Source: Salegentibacter mishustinae
Lineage (GTDB): Bacteria; Bacteroidota; Bacteroidia; Flavobacteriales; Flavobacteriaceae
Direction of reading: 5' to 3'
DNA: 64,000 nucleotides
Assembly (NCBI RefSeq): GCF_002900095.1
Contig: NZ_LLKN01000002.1
Coordinates: 434,001-498,000, forward strand
Numbering within the stretch: position 1 is the first letter of the stretch; each line of letters starts with the position of its first letter. A model generated the notes under the pieces. It worked only from the letters and a program-made list of their open reading frames with translations, made no database searches and was not told the origin of the DNA. This document shows, piece after piece, positions 17,399 to 26,409 of this stretch. The translations under genes were made by a program, and so were the position numbers.

Positions 17399-18322
17399 AT
17401 GAGTAAATTACTGATTGTAGGCACTGTAGCCTTTGATGCTATTGAAACCCCATTTGGAAAAACAGATAAAATTCTTGGAGGTGCAGGAACCTATATTGGG
17501 CTTTCGGCCTCGCAGTTTAATGTAGATAGCGCAGTGGTATCTGTTGTAGGAGACGATTTTCCTCAGGAATATCTTGACCTACTTACCAAAAACAATATAA
17601 ATATAGAAGGAATTGAAGTGGTTCCCGGCGGAAAAACCTTCTTTTGGAGTGGCCGTTACCATAACGACCTTAACTCGAGGGATACTTTAGACACGCAGCT
17701 AAATGTACTGGCCGATTTTAAGCCGGTAGTACCAATTGAATATAAAGGCGCTGAAATTGTGATGTTGGGGAACCTGCATCCTTTGGTTCAACTTAGCGTT
17801 TTAGAGCAACTTGAATCTCCAAAACTTGCCATCCTTGATACCATGAACTTCTGGATGGATAATGCCCTGGAAGATTTAATGAAGGTAATTAATAAAGTAG
17901 ATGTGATCACTATTAATGATGAAGAGGCCCGCCAACTTTCTGGCGAATACTCTTTAGCAAAAGCTGCAAAAAAGATCGCAACGATGGGGCCAAAATATGT
18001 GGTGATTAAAAAAGGTGAACACGGCGCATTACTATTCCACGAAGAGCAGGTATTCTTTGCCCCCGCCCTTCCATTAGAAGAAGTTTTTGACCCAACCGGA
18101 GCCGGAGACACTTTTGCAGGTGGTTTTGCAGGATATATTGCAAAAACCGGCGACATAAGCTTTGAGAATATGAAAAACGCCATTATTTATGGTTCTAATC
18201 TCGCCTCCTTCTGCGTAGAGAAATTTGGCACCGAGAGGATGGTAGAACTTTCAGGCGAGGAAGTGGATTCGCGCCTCGAGGAGTTTAAGAAATTAACTCA
18301 GTTTGAAATAGCATTAACCTAA
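17399..18322 (+). CDS. PfkB-family sugar/nucleoside kinase
   Basis: A 307-residue ribokinase-like kinase. The N-terminal substrate half shows LGGAGTYIGLSASQF, and the C-terminal ATP half shows the PfkB signature DPTGAGDTFAGG with the catalytic Asp. The ligand-binding segment GRYHNDLNSRDT is characteristic of a bacteroidetal subfamily often annotated simply as PfkB carbohydrate kinase. Adenosine or another nucleoside is possible given the purF-like gene directly downstream, but the substrate is not readable. It has its own consensus promoter and an intrinsic terminator. Confidence 0.9.
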   Translation: MSKLLIVGTVAFDAIETPFGKTDKILGGAGTYIGLSASQFNVDSAVVSVVGDDFPQEYLDLLTKNNINIEGIEVVPGGKTFFWSGRYHNDLNSRDTLDTQLNVLADFKPVVPIEYKGAEIVMLGNLHPLVQLSVLEQLESPKLAILDTMNFWMDNALEDLMKVINKVDVITINDEEARQLSGEYSLAKAAKKIATMGPKYVVIKKGEHGALLFHEEQVFFAPALPLEEVFDPTGAGDTFAGGFAGYIAKTGDISFENMKNAIIYGSNLASFCVEKFGTERMVELSGEEVDSRLEEFKKLTQFEIALT

Positions 18323-18326
18323 ACCT

Positions 18327-18353
18327 ATGCCCTGAATTTTCAGGGCATTTTTT
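18327..18353 (+). terminator. Intrinsic terminator after the PfkB kinase gene
   Basis: ATGCCCTGAA and TTCAGGGCAT arms followed by six T residues. Confidence 0.92.
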
Positions 18354-18382
18354 ATATAAAACAGGATTGAAATCCTTTTATT

Positions 18383-20281
18383 ATGAGTGACGCCTTAAAA
18401 CACGAATGTGGGATTGCCCAAATACGATTGTTAAAACCCCTGGAATACTATAAAGAAAAATATGGTACAGCCTTTTACGGGATTAACAAAATGTATTTAA
18501 TGATGGAAAAACAGCATAACCGCGGCCAGGATGGCGCCGGTTTTGCTAACATCAAATTAAATACCGCCCCTGGAGATCGCTATATAAGCCGAATTAGATC
18601 TAATGCGGCACAACCAATTCAGGATATTTTTGAGCAGATAAACGGAAGAATTAACGACGAAATTAAAGCCAACCCTGAGTATGCTGATAATGTTGATCTT
18701 CAAAAAAAGAACCTTCCTTATGTAGGGGAAGTTTATCTTGGGCACGTTCGCTACGGGACTTTTGGAAAGAATAGTATAGAAAGTGTACACCCGTTTCTTA
18801 GACAGAATAACTGGATGCATCGTAACCTGATTGTTGCGGGGAATTTTAATATGACCAATGTAAACCAGCTTTTTAATAACCTTGTAGAACTTGGGCAGCA
18901 TCCAAAAGAAAAAGCCGATACCGTTACGGTAATGGAAAAAATTGGTCATTTCCTGGATTCTGAAGTAGAGAAACTCTATAAAAAATTAAAGAAACAGGGA
19001 TTCTCTAAAGTTACTGCTTCTCCTTTAATTGCTGAGAAATTAAACGTGGCAAAAATTCTTAGAAAATCTTCTAAAAACTGGGATGGCGGTTATGCTATGG
19101 CAGGTATGTTAGGCCACGGAGATTCATTTGTTTTACGTGATCCTGCAGGAATTCGTCCCGCGTATTATTACAAAGACGACGAGGTGGTGGTAGTGGCATC
19201 AGAAAGGCCGGTAATTCAAACTGCCTTTAATGTAGACTTTAATGATGTTCACGAATTGCCGCCGGGACACGCTATTATTACCAAAAAAAGCGGAGAGGTA
19301 AATATTAAAGAAATCCTTGAGCCTTTAGAGCGAAAAGCCTGTTCTTTTGAGCGTATTTATTTTTCCCGCGGAAGCGATGCCGAGATCTATAAAGAACGTA
19401 AAATGCTTGGGCGTTTATTGATGCCTGAAGTACTAAAATCTATAAACCACGACACGATCAATACGGTCTTCTCTTTTATTCCAAATACTGCGGAAACAAG
19501 TTTCTACGGGATGGTAGAAGCCGCACAGGATGAATTAAACAAGCAGAAGAACGATGCAATTCTAGCTGAAAAAGATACGTTAACCGATGCGCGACTTCAG
19601 GAAATACTTGCGCACAGGTTACGTACCGAAAAAATTGCGATTAAAGACGTAAAGCTTAGAACTTTTATTACTGAAGATAGCAGCCGGGACGACCTTGTGG
19701 CCCACGTGTATGACGTGACCTACGGGGTGGTTAAACCAGAAGACAGTCTTGTAATTATAGATGATAGTATTGTTAGGGGAACCACTTTAAAGAAAAGCAT
19801 CATAAAAATGATGGATAGGTTAAATCCCCGTCAGATTGTAGTAGTTTCTTCGGCACCACAAATTCGCTATCCAGATTGCTACGGTATAGATATGGCTCGC
19901 CTGGAAGGTCTTGTTGCTTTTAGAGCAGCCCTGGAGCTTCTAAAGGATAATAATCAGTACGATATTGTAGAAAAGGTTTACGAGAAGTGTAAACTTCAGG
20001 TAGATCTTGCCGATGAAGAAGTGAAGAATTTCGTTAAGGAAATCTACGAACCTTTTACCGATGAGCAGATCTCAGATAAAATTTCAGAATTGCTTTGCGA
20101 CACCGATGTAAAGGCAGATGTAAAAGTGATATACCAAACGGTAGATAATTTGCATAAAGCCTGCCCTAAAAACCTGGGTGACTGGTATTTTACGGGTAAC
20201 TATCCAACAAATGGTGGTAATCGCGTGGTAAATAGAGCTTTTATTAATTTCTATGAAGGAAACGAAGGAAGAGCCTATTAA
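18383..20281 (+). CDS. purF: Amidophosphoribosyltransferase (long Bacteroidota form)
   Basis: A 632-residue class-II glutamine amidotransferase/phosphoribosyltransferase. The nucleophile is Cys9 after a short propeptide (HECGIAQIR); the amidotransferase half also shows HNRGQDGAGFA and VYLGHVRYGT. The PRPP-binding loop is VIIDDSIVRGTTLKKS. The protein is about 120-150 residues longer than E. coli PurF, as in a common Bacteroidota paralogue, so the genome may hold a second, shorter purF. It converts PRPP and glutamine to phosphoribosylamine in the first committed purine step. The first of three sRNA units begins within about 10 bp of the stop codon. Confidence 0.9.
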   Translation: MSDALKHECGIAQIRLLKPLEYYKEKYGTAFYGINKMYLMMEKQHNRGQDGAGFANIKLNTAPGDRYISRIRSNAAQPIQDIFEQINGRINDEIKANPEYADNVDLQKKNLPYVGEVYLGHVRYGTFGKNSIESVHPFLRQNNWMHRNLIVAGNFNMTNVNQLFNNLVELGQHPKEKADTVTVMEKIGHFLDSEVEKLYKKLKKQGFSKVTASPLIAEKLNVAKILRKSSKNWDGGYAMAGMLGHGDSFVLRDPAGIRPAYYYKDDEVVVVASERPVIQTAFNVDFNDVHELPPGHAIITKKSGEVNIKEILEPLERKACSFERIYFSRGSDAEIYKERKMLGRLLMPEVLKSINHDTINTVFSFIPNTAETSFYGMVEAAQDELNKQKNDAILAEKDTLTDARLQEILAHRLRTEKIAIKDVKLRTFITEDSSRDDLVAHVYDVTYGVVKPEDSLVIIDDSIVRGTTLKKSIIKMMDRLNPRQIVVVSSAPQIRYPDCYGIDMARLEGLVAFRAALELLKDNNQYDIVEKVYEKCKLQVDLADEEVKNFVKEIYEPFTDEQISDKISELLCDTDVKADVKVIYQTVDNLHKACPKNLGDWYFTGNYPTNGGNRVVNRAFINFYEGNEGRAY

Positions 20282-20321
20282 GTGCATTTAAACAAATTTT
20301 TCTACCTTTCATCTAAAATGA

Positions 20322-20352
20322 TTTTTAGCAGGGCTAAGTTTATATACTTTAG
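20322..20352 (+). promoter_or_regulatory. Promoter of sRNA copy 1
   Basis: TTT at the -33 position (20322-20324), 20-bp spacer, TACTTTAG at 20345-20352 as -7 box (7/8 to TAnnTTTG). The same architecture recurs in copies 2 and 3, with a better -33 in those. Confidence 0.6.
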
Positions 20353-20356
20353 CAGA

Positions 20357-20432
20357 ACCATAAACATAAGTAGGTTAAGTTCATGGTAGATTTGGGGCAA
20401 AAAAAGGTGGATCTAACGATCTGCCTTTTTTT
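20357..20432 (+). ncRNA. Candidate small RNA, copy 1 of 3
   Basis: A predicted 76-nt transcript beginning 5 nt after its -7 box. It contains hairpin 1 (ACCAT at 20357-20361 with ATGGT at 20383-20387, extended by AAC/GTT), a single-stranded segment TAGATTTGGGGCAAA, and an 11-bp terminator hairpin at 20403-20428 ending in seven T residues. Compared with copies 2 and 3 it has one extra A in hairpin 1 and one G-to-A change before the terminator, and is otherwise identical up to the terminator loop. The unit starts right behind the purF-like gene, but the terminator is far enough that it could also end purF readthrough. No known RNA family is recognised. Confidence 0.75.
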
Positions 20433-20654
20433 ATTTTTATCTGAATCTGAAAAATTCTTCAAAGGAAATTACACAGACGAATTGAAAGAAAGCAACTGAG
20501 GATCAATCTCATAAAGTATTATCATAAGAAATTTGATTTAGAAGTGAGTATTAAATCAATTATTCTCGATTCTGGAATGAAATAAAAATTATCCTACATT
20601 AATTTTTGATTATCAATACTTTAAACAAATAAATATGCCTTTGGTCTAAAATAA

Positions 20655-20685
20655 TTGCGAGCAAGGTTTATTCGTTATACTTTAG
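20655..20685 (+). promoter_or_regulatory. Promoter of sRNA copy 2
   Basis: TTG at 20655-20657, 20-bp spacer, TACTTTAG at 20678-20685. A conserved upstream block (CCTTT, 2 nt, TCTAAAA at 20638-20651) is shared with both other copies. Confidence 0.7.
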
Positions 20686-20689
20686 AGTC

Positions 20690-20764
20690 ACCATAACATA
20701 AGTAGGTTAAGTTCATGGTAGATTTGGGGCAAAGAAAGGTGGATCTTACGATCTGCCTTTTTTT
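20690..20764 (+). ncRNA. Candidate small RNA, copy 2 of 3
   Basis: A predicted 75-nt transcript. Hairpin 1 pairs ACCATAAC (20690-20697) with GTT-c-ATGGT (20711-20719) around a 13-nt loop. The linker is single stranded and G-rich. The terminator stem AAAGGTGGATC (20735-20745) pairs with GATCTGCCTTT (20750-20760) with two G.U pairs, then seven T residues. The first 56 nt are identical to copy 3. Homology to copy 3 extends about 100 bp upstream of the start, so the promoter was duplicated with the RNA. Confidence 0.78.
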
Positions 20765-20909
20765 ATGACCTTAGAAAAGCGCTAACTTATCTCCATACAC
20801 CACTCTGCAATTTTTTCCAGTTAAGAAACTCGATAAAAAAGTATTTTTCCTACATTATTTTATGATTTTCAATGCTTTAACAAATAATTATGCCTTTGGT
20901 CTAAAAAAG

Positions 20910-20940
20910 TTGCGAGCAAGGTTTATTCAGTATACTTTAG
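20910..20940 (+). promoter_or_regulatory. Promoter of sRNA copy 3
   Basis: TTG at 20910-20912, 20-bp spacer, TACTTTAG at 20933-20940; spacing identical to copy 2. Confidence 0.7.
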
Positions 20941-20944
20941 AATC

Positions 20945-21018
20945 ACCATAACATAAGTAGGTTAAGTTCATGGTAGATTTGGGGCAAAGAAAGGTGGATC
21001 AATGATCCGCCTTTTTTT
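20945..21018 (+). ncRNA. Candidate small RNA, copy 3 of 3
   Basis: A predicted 74-nt transcript. Hairpin 1 uses 20945-20952 with 20966-20974. The terminator is AAAGGTGGATC (20990-21000) with GATCCGCCTTT (21004-21014), a 3-nt loop and seven T residues. Relative to copies 1 and 2 one G.U pair has become G-C and the loop has changed entirely, so the stem rather than the sequence is conserved. It is convergent with sodA, whose own terminator lies at 21036-21064. Confidence 0.78.
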
Positions 21019-21035
21019 ATTTTAAACATTCTGAT

Positions 21036-21064
21036 AAAAAAAAGACCGCTCTATGGCGGTCTTT
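21036..21064 (-). terminator. Terminator of the superoxide dismutase gene
   Basis: AAAGACCGC and GCGGTCTTT arms with a 6-nt loop. On the minus strand it is followed by eight T residues. Confidence 0.9.
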
Positions 21065-21089
21065 TAATTTATTTAGAAATAACTAATTA

Positions 21090-21698
21090 TTACTTCTGCT
21101 TAGCATATCTGCTTCCTACTTCTTTCCAGTCGATAACATTAAAGAATGCATCAATATAATCTGGACGACGGTTTTGGTAGTTTAGGTAGTATGCGTGCTC
21201 CCAAACATCAATTCCTAAAATTGGAGTTCCTCCGCAGCCAATTCCTGGCATTAATGGATTATCCTGATTTGCAGTAGAGCAAATTTCTACCTTTCCACCT
21301 TCGTGAACACAAAGCCAAGCCCATCCAGAACCAAACTGTCCTGCGGCTGCTTTAGAAAATTCATCTTTAAAAGCTTCAAAAGAACCAAATGCGTTATCTA
21401 TCGCTTTCGCAAGATCGCCTTCTGGTTTCCCGCCACCATCTGGAGACATGATTTCCCAAAATAATCTGTGGTTATAAAATCCGCCACCGTTGTTTCTCAC
21501 AGCAGTATTAGATTTATCAAGATTTTCAAGGATATTCTCTATGGTTTTTCCTTCAAGGTCGGTGCCTTCAATTGCAGCGTTTAATTTCTTAGTATAACCT
21601 GCGTGGTGCTTGCCGTGGTGAATTTCCATGGTTTTCGCATCTATATGTGGTTCTAATGCATCAAAAGCATATTTTAACTTTGGTAACTCAAAAGCCAT
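21090..21698 (-). CDS. sodA: Superoxide dismutase, Mn-type (Fe/Mn family)
   Basis: A 202-residue Fe/Mn superoxide dismutase. Metal ligands are His27 (HHGKHHAGY), His77 (FYNHRLFW), Asp164 and His168 ([10 protein letters not shown]). The glycine stretch NNGGG before the second ligand and Gln145 in NQDNPLM are the Mn-type arrangement rather than the Fe-type. It has no signal peptide and is cytoplasmic, dismutating superoxide to peroxide and oxygen. A minus-strand TAAATTTG -7 box lies at 21737-21744. A cambialistic enzyme is possible. Confidence 0.95.
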   Translation of the reverse strand: MAFELPKLKYAFDALEPHIDAKTMEIHHGKHHAGYTKKLNAAIEGTDLEGKTIENILENLDKSNTAVRNNGGGFYNHRLFWEIMSPDGGGKPEGDLAKAIDNAFGSFEAFKDEFSKAAAGQFGSGWAWLCVHEGGKVEICSTANQDNPLMPGIGCGGTPILGIDVWEHAYYLNYQNRRPDYIDAFFNVIDWKEVGSRYAKQK

Positions 21699-21736
21699 TT
21701 GTATATATTTTTTTAGTGATTAGTATTAAATTCACT

Positions 21737-21744
21737 CAAATTTA
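21737..21744 (-). promoter_or_regulatory. -7 promoter element for sodA
   Basis: Minus-strand TAAATTTG exactly matches TAnnTTTG, about 39 nt before the start codon. The -33 position has only a TTT. Confidence 0.5.
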
Positions 21745-21864
21745 GGTATTAAGCTATTTAATAAAAATATTTTAGTGTTATAAAATACTTAAAAGCCTAT
21801 ACAGAACACCAAACAATTTTATTTTACCTTTAAAATTCATAATCTCCTTAAAATATAAGCGTTT

Positions 21865-24800
21865 TTGACTAACAATTTTACCATTTACAATGCTTCCGCA
21901 GGATCGGGAAAAACTTTTACCCTGGTTAAAGAATATTTGCTTCTATTATTTAAAAGCGAAAAAAACGATGCTTATAAAAACATTTTAGCAATTACGTTTA
22001 CCAATAAGGCGGTAGACGAGATGAAATCCAGGATTATAAGTAGTTTGAGAGGTTTTACTGCTGAAAAAACTTCGGCTAAAAACAATCCGCTTTTTAAAAT
22101 TATTGCTGAAGAAACCAATTTACCTGAAGCAGCGCTTAAAACTAAAGCCGCAAAGATCCTAAAAAGCATTATCCACAATTACGCAACCTTTGAAGTTTCT
22201 ACTATTGACGGATTTACCCACAGGGTTCTTAGAACTTTTGCTAAAGACCTGGGATTACCCGTAAATTTTGAGATTGCTCTAAATACGCGGCAAATTCTAA
22301 TGGAAGCTGTAGATAGGCTTATAAGTAAAGCCGGCACAGATAAAGATCTCACCAAAGTACTTGTTGCCTTTGCCATAAGTAAAACCGATGATGATAAAAG
22401 CTGGGATATCGCAAAAGACCTTTTTGAAATCTCTGAATTACTTATTGGCGAAAACCATCAGGAAGCATTAAAGCAACTCAAAGGAAAAACTACTGAAGAT
22501 TTCCGGAAATTTAAGGAGAAGATAAGTTCAGAAATTAAAAAGACCGAAGCTATAATTGCGGAAACCAGTACCGAATTTTTTGACCTTGTTGAAAGTAATA
22601 ATATTGAAGAAAAAGACTTTAGCGGCGGATACGTTTATAAACATTTTGTAAAGTTAAGAGATAAAAAGCCTATTGATGGCTTTGAAAAAGCCTGGATGCT
22701 AAAGCTGGAAAGCGCTCCACTTTACACAAAGTCGAATAAAAACCAGGCAGTAAAAGATGCGCTCGATAGCATCCAATCTTTAATAGTTAGTCTTTTTGAA
22801 ATTTCGAAAAGAGCCTATCTAAACCTTGATTTTCTTGAGGCCATTAGAAAAAACCTCACCCAGCTTTCACTTCTTAACGCGATAAACCAGGAAGTGGAAC
22901 TTATCAAAAAGGAACGCAACCTAATTCTAATTTCAGAATTTAACCCAAAAATTAGCGCCCAGGTTAAAGACCAGCCCGCACCATTTATTTACGAAAGGCT
23001 CGGCGAACGCTATCAGAATTATTTTATTGATGAGTTTCAGGACACCTCGCAGATGCAGTGGGAAAACTTAATCCCGCTAATCGATAATAAACTTTCTTCT
23101 GAAAATCCAGGAGATCCGGCAAGTGCTATGCTGGTTGGTGACGCCAAACAATCTATTTACAGGTGGCGCGGTGGAAAAGCCGAGCAATTTATAGACCTAT
23201 GTTTAGAAACCAATCCGTTTAGTATTGAAAAACGAGTAGAAAACCTTCCCAATAATTACCGTAGCGGAAGCCAGATTGTAAACTTCAACAATAGTTTATT
23301 CAATTATGCAGCGGGCACTTTACAACATCCCTCCTATTCCAGTTTATTTCAGGAAAGCAAGCAAAATCCGCAGGCTGGTGACTTTGGCTATGTAAATATC
23401 GATTTTATTGAAGCTGAAAATGCTACCGAAGAACATGAGATTTATCCTGAGAAAATCCTCGAAATAATTCAAAACCTGGATCGGAAAAACTTCAGGAAGG
23501 GAGATATCTGCATTTTAACCCGCAAAAAGAAGGAAGGTGTCACTATCGCAAATTATTTAAGTGAGCATAATATTCCGGTAGTATCTTCAGAAACTTTATT
23601 GGTGGCCAATTCACCAGAAGTGAATTTTATCGCTCATTTACTGGAATTTTCAATAAATCCTAAAGACAATAATTTAAAACTTGAACTATTTGATTTCCTG
23701 GCCGAGTTTTTACAAATAGAAAACCGCTATCCTATCATTTCAGCAAATTTAAAGAAAGACGGCAGGGCATTTTTTCACTGGTTAAAAGATTATGATATCG
23801 ATTTCGACCTTGATAAAATAAGACAACTTTCGGTTTATGAAGCCGCAGAATATATTATTCGAAGTTTTTCTTTAGTAGAAACTTCCAATGCTTATGTGCA
23901 GTTTTTCCTCGATTTTATCTTTGAAAGCACTCAAAAAGCAACCGCCGGTATAGCCGATTTTATCGATTTATGGAAACAAGAAATAGAAAGTCTAAGCATT
24001 GTAGTTCCAAAGGCTGAAGATGCTGTTCAAATAATGACCATTCATAAATCTAAAGGCCTGGAATTTCCGGTGGTGATCTATCCTTATGCTAATTCCGATT
24101 CTAAAAGCACGCGTATGGATTCACTTTGGTTACCCATGGAGGCGCCATTAGATGAAATTCCTATGAATTACCTGAGCGCATCAGATAAAATGCTGAATTG
24201 GGGCCCAAAAGCTTCAGATATTTATTCGGAGTTGATTCATCAAAAAGAACTCGATACTTTAAATGTACTTTATGTAGCCTGCACCCGAGCTTCGCAACAG
24301 TTGTATTTGCTAAGCAAAAAAGAAATAGATGCAAAAGGAAATGAAAAAGCTTATAAGACTTCAGGCTTGCTAATAGGCTTTTTAAAAGAAATTGGAAGAT
24401 GGGATGCCAATATCAATACTTATGAATTTGGTGAAATTGGAAGCCCGGAAATTTCAGAAGAAAGTCATTCAGAAAATATTATTTCAGAAACATTCTATTC
24501 TTCAGCCACGCAAAATAAAGCGGTAAATATCGTGACAAAATCGGGAATGCTATGGGACAGTAAACAGGAAGAAGCCATAGAAAAAGGAGAAATTCTGCAC
24601 GAATTATTGGCGCAAATAAATTATAAGGCCCAGGTAAAACCTGTGGTTGCTCAAGCTATAAACGATGGGATCATCACTAAAGATTCTGCAGAAAAAATAG
24701 AAAAATTGCTTCTTGAAATAACTGATCATCCACAGCTTTCAGCATTTTACACCGAAGAAGCTAAAAATTATAATGAGCGTGACATTTTAACCCCCGAAGG

Positions 24801-24996
24801 CAAAAGATTAAGGCCAGACCGCATTAATTTTTTAGGAAACACGGTGAATATTATAGATTATAAAACCGGGAAATTTGATACCGCTCACGAAACACAAATT
24901 AATACGTATGCCGCGGTTTTAGAAGACGTGGGCTACAGCATAGGAAGCAAAAACCTTGTTTATACAAATAAAGCGCTTAAAGTGCACCTTGTTTAA
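21865..24996 (+). CDS. addA: UvrD/RecB-type helicase-nuclease (AddA-like subunit)
   Basis: A 1043-residue SF1A helicase with C-terminal PD-(D/E)XK nuclease. The Walker A is NASAGSGKT (Lys16). Motif II is FIDEFQDTSQMQW, motif III GDAKQSIYRWRGG, motif V TIHKSKGLEFPVV and motif VI VLYVACTRA. The nuclease shows GEILHELLAQI and the metal-binding NIIDYKTGK with Gln in the HETQINTYA helix. A TTG start is required to keep the first strand. With the AddB-like partner at 27904 it would resect double-strand breaks for recombination. The two are separated by kbl and an OmpA gene, unlike the usual adjacent pair. Confidence 0.9.
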   Translation: MTNNFTIYNASAGSGKTFTLVKEYLLLLFKSEKNDAYKNILAITFTNKAVDEMKSRIISSLRGFTAEKTSAKNNPLFKIIAEETNLPEAALKTKAAKILKSIIHNYATFEVSTIDGFTHRVLRTFAKDLGLPVNFEIALNTRQILMEAVDRLISKAGTDKDLTKVLVAFAISKTDDDKSWDIAKDLFEISELLIGENHQEALKQLKGKTTEDFRKFKEKISSEIKKTEAIIAETSTEFFDLVESNNIEEKDFSGGYVYKHFVKLRDKKPIDGFEKAWMLKLESAPLYTKSNKNQAVKDALDSIQSLIVSLFEISKRAYLNLDFLEAIRKNLTQLSLLNAINQEVELIKKERNLILISEFNPKISAQVKDQPAPFIYERLGERYQNYFIDEFQDTSQMQWENLIPLIDNKLSSENPGDPASAMLVGDAKQSIYRWRGGKAEQFIDLCLETNPFSIEKRVENLPNNYRSGSQIVNFNNSLFNYAAGTLQHPSYSSLFQESKQNPQAGDFGYVNIDFIEAENATEEHEIYPEKILEIIQNLDRKNFRKGDICILTRKKKEGVTIANYLSEHNIPVVSSETLLVANSPEVNFIAHLLEFSINPKDNNLKLELFDFLAEFLQIENRYPIISANLKKDGRAFFHWLKDYDIDFDLDKIRQLSVYEAAEYIIRSFSLVETSNAYVQFFLDFIFESTQKATAGIADFIDLWKQEIESLSIVVPKAEDAVQIMTIHKSKGLEFPVVIYPYANSDSKSTRMDSLWLPMEAPLDEIPMNYLSASDKMLNWGPKASDIYSELIHQKELDTLNVLYVACTRASQQLYLLSKKEIDAKGNEKAYKTSGLLIGFLKEIGRWDANINTYEFGEIGSPEISEESHSENIISETFYSSATQNKAVNIVTKSGMLWDSKQEEAIEKGEILHELLAQINYKAQVKPVVAQAINDGIITKDSAEKIEKLLLEITDHPQLSAFYTEEAKNYNERDILTPEGKRLRPDRINFLGNTVNIIDYKTGKFDTAHETQINTYAAVLEDVGYSIGSKNLVYTNKALKVHLV

Positions 24997-25026
24997 AAGA
25001 AATGTAAGTTTGTAAAAAATAGAATT

Positions 25027-26220
25027 ATGTACGGATCAATAAAACAACATTTAGAAAAAGAGCTGGAACAAATTAAAGACGACGGCCTTTTCAAAAAAGA
25101 ACGAATAATTACCGGCCCACAGGATGCGGTGATCAAAATTTCTACCGGGCAGGAAGTGATTAACTTTTGTGCCAATAATTATTTAGGATTATCCTCCCAC
25201 CCAGAAGTTATAAAAGCCGCAAAAGACACTATGGACACCCACGGTTTCGGAATGTCTAGTGTTCGATTTATTTGTGGAACCCAGGATATTCATAAAGAAC
25301 TGGAGCAAAAAATAGCCGATTTCTACGGAACAGAAGACACCATTCTGTATGCTGCGTGCTTTGATGCGAACGGTGGAATTTTTGAACCCCTTTTAACCAA
25401 AGAAGATGCGATAATTTCAGATTCACTAAACCACGCGTCTATTATTGATGGGGTGCGCTTATGTAAAGCAGCAAGATACCGCTACCAAAACGGCGATATG
25501 GCCGATTTGGAAAAACAACTTAAAGACGCCAATGAAAAAGGAGCGAGATTTAAGCTTATTGTAACCGATGGTGTTTTCTCTATGGATGGGCTTGTAGCTC
25601 CTCTTGATGAAATTTGTGATCTAGCCGATAAATATGACGCACTGGTAATGATAGACGAATGCCACGCTACCGGATTTATTGGAGAAAAAGGAATTGGTAC
25701 CCTGGAAGAAAAAGGAGTGATGGACAGAGTAGATATCATTACAGGAACTCTGGGTAAAGCACTTGGTGGCGCTATGGGCGGTTACACAACGGCTAAAAAA
25801 GAAATTATAGAGTTACTACGACAGCGTTCAAGACCATATTTGTTTTCTAATTCGCTAGCGCCTTCTATTGTAGGGGCTTCGATAAAGGTCTTTGATATGT
25901 TAGAGAACGACAACAGTTTACGCGAGAAACTAAAAAGCAATACTCAATATTTTAAACAGGGAATTAAAGATGCCGGTTTTGATATTATAGATGGAGAATC
26001 AGCAATAGTTCCGGTAATGTTATATGACGCTAAATTATCTCAAAAAATGGCCGACAGGTTACTGGAAGAAGGAATTTACGTAATTGGATTCTTTTATCCT
26101 GTGGTTCCTAAAGAAAAGGCGAGAATTAGAGTACAACTCTCCGCAGCTCATGAGCAGGAACATTTAGATAAAGCTATTGAAGCATTTACAAGGGTTGGCA
26201 AAGAATTAGGAGTAATTTAA
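25027..26220 (+). CDS. kbl: Glycine C-acetyltransferase (2-amino-3-ketobutyrate CoA ligase)
   Basis: A 397-residue alpha-oxoamine synthase. The PLP lysine is Lys244 in [15 protein letters not shown], the same position as in E. coli [27 protein letters not shown] and [10 protein letters not shown] are family blocks. Length and start ([13 protein letters not shown]) match KBL rather than the longer serine palmitoyltransferase. It converts 2-amino-3-ketobutyrate and CoA to glycine and acetyl-CoA in threonine breakdown. The threonine dehydrogenase partner is not nearby. It begins 30 bp after addA. Confidence 0.93.
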   Translation: MYGSIKQHLEKELEQIKDDGLFKKERIITGPQDAVIKISTGQEVINFCANNYLGLSSHPEVIKAAKDTMDTHGFGMSSVRFICGTQDIHKELEQKIADFYGTEDTILYAACFDANGGIFEPLLTKEDAIISDSLNHASIIDGVRLCKAARYRYQNGDMADLEKQLKDANEKGARFKLIVTDGVFSMDGLVAPLDEICDLADKYDALVMIDECHATGFIGEKGIGTLEEKGVMDRVDIITGTLGKALGGAMGGYTTAKKEIIELLRQRSRPYLFSNSLAPSIVGASIKVFDMLENDNSLREKLKSNTQYFKQGIKDAGFDIIDGESAIVPVMLYDAKLSQKMADRLLEEGIYVIGFFYPVVPKEKARIRVQLSAAHEQEHLDKAIEAFTRVGKELGVI

Positions 26221-26344
26221 ACCCAGGACGTTAAAATGGTGTTAGCATAAAAAATTCACTAAAAATAAAGCTTTACAGTTCTTAAAATGCTCTCAAAAAC
26301 GAGACTATTCAAGGGTTTATTAAGAAAACTTTATTATTTTATGC

Positions 26345-26375
26345 TTTGCCAATAAGCATTAACAGTCTACTTTTG
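26345..26375 (+). promoter_or_regulatory. Promoter of the OmpA-family gene
   Basis: TTTG at 26345-26348, 19-bp spacer, TACTTTTG at 26368-26375: a near-ideal sigma-ABfr promoter, giving a leader of about 28 nt. Such a strong match fits an abundant outer-membrane protein. Confidence 0.8.
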
Positions 26376-26409
26376 TTAACAATTAACACTTAAAACTAAA
26401 CTATTGAAT

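Noticed and set aside
20715-20767. A short peptide (MVDLGQRKVD...) could be read from the ATG in hairpin 1 of the sRNA copies
   Set aside because: The three copies diverge in frame after the tenth residue (one ends early, one runs on), substitutions are not synonymous, the ATG is in a stem and the frame runs into the terminator. The RNA structure is what is conserved.
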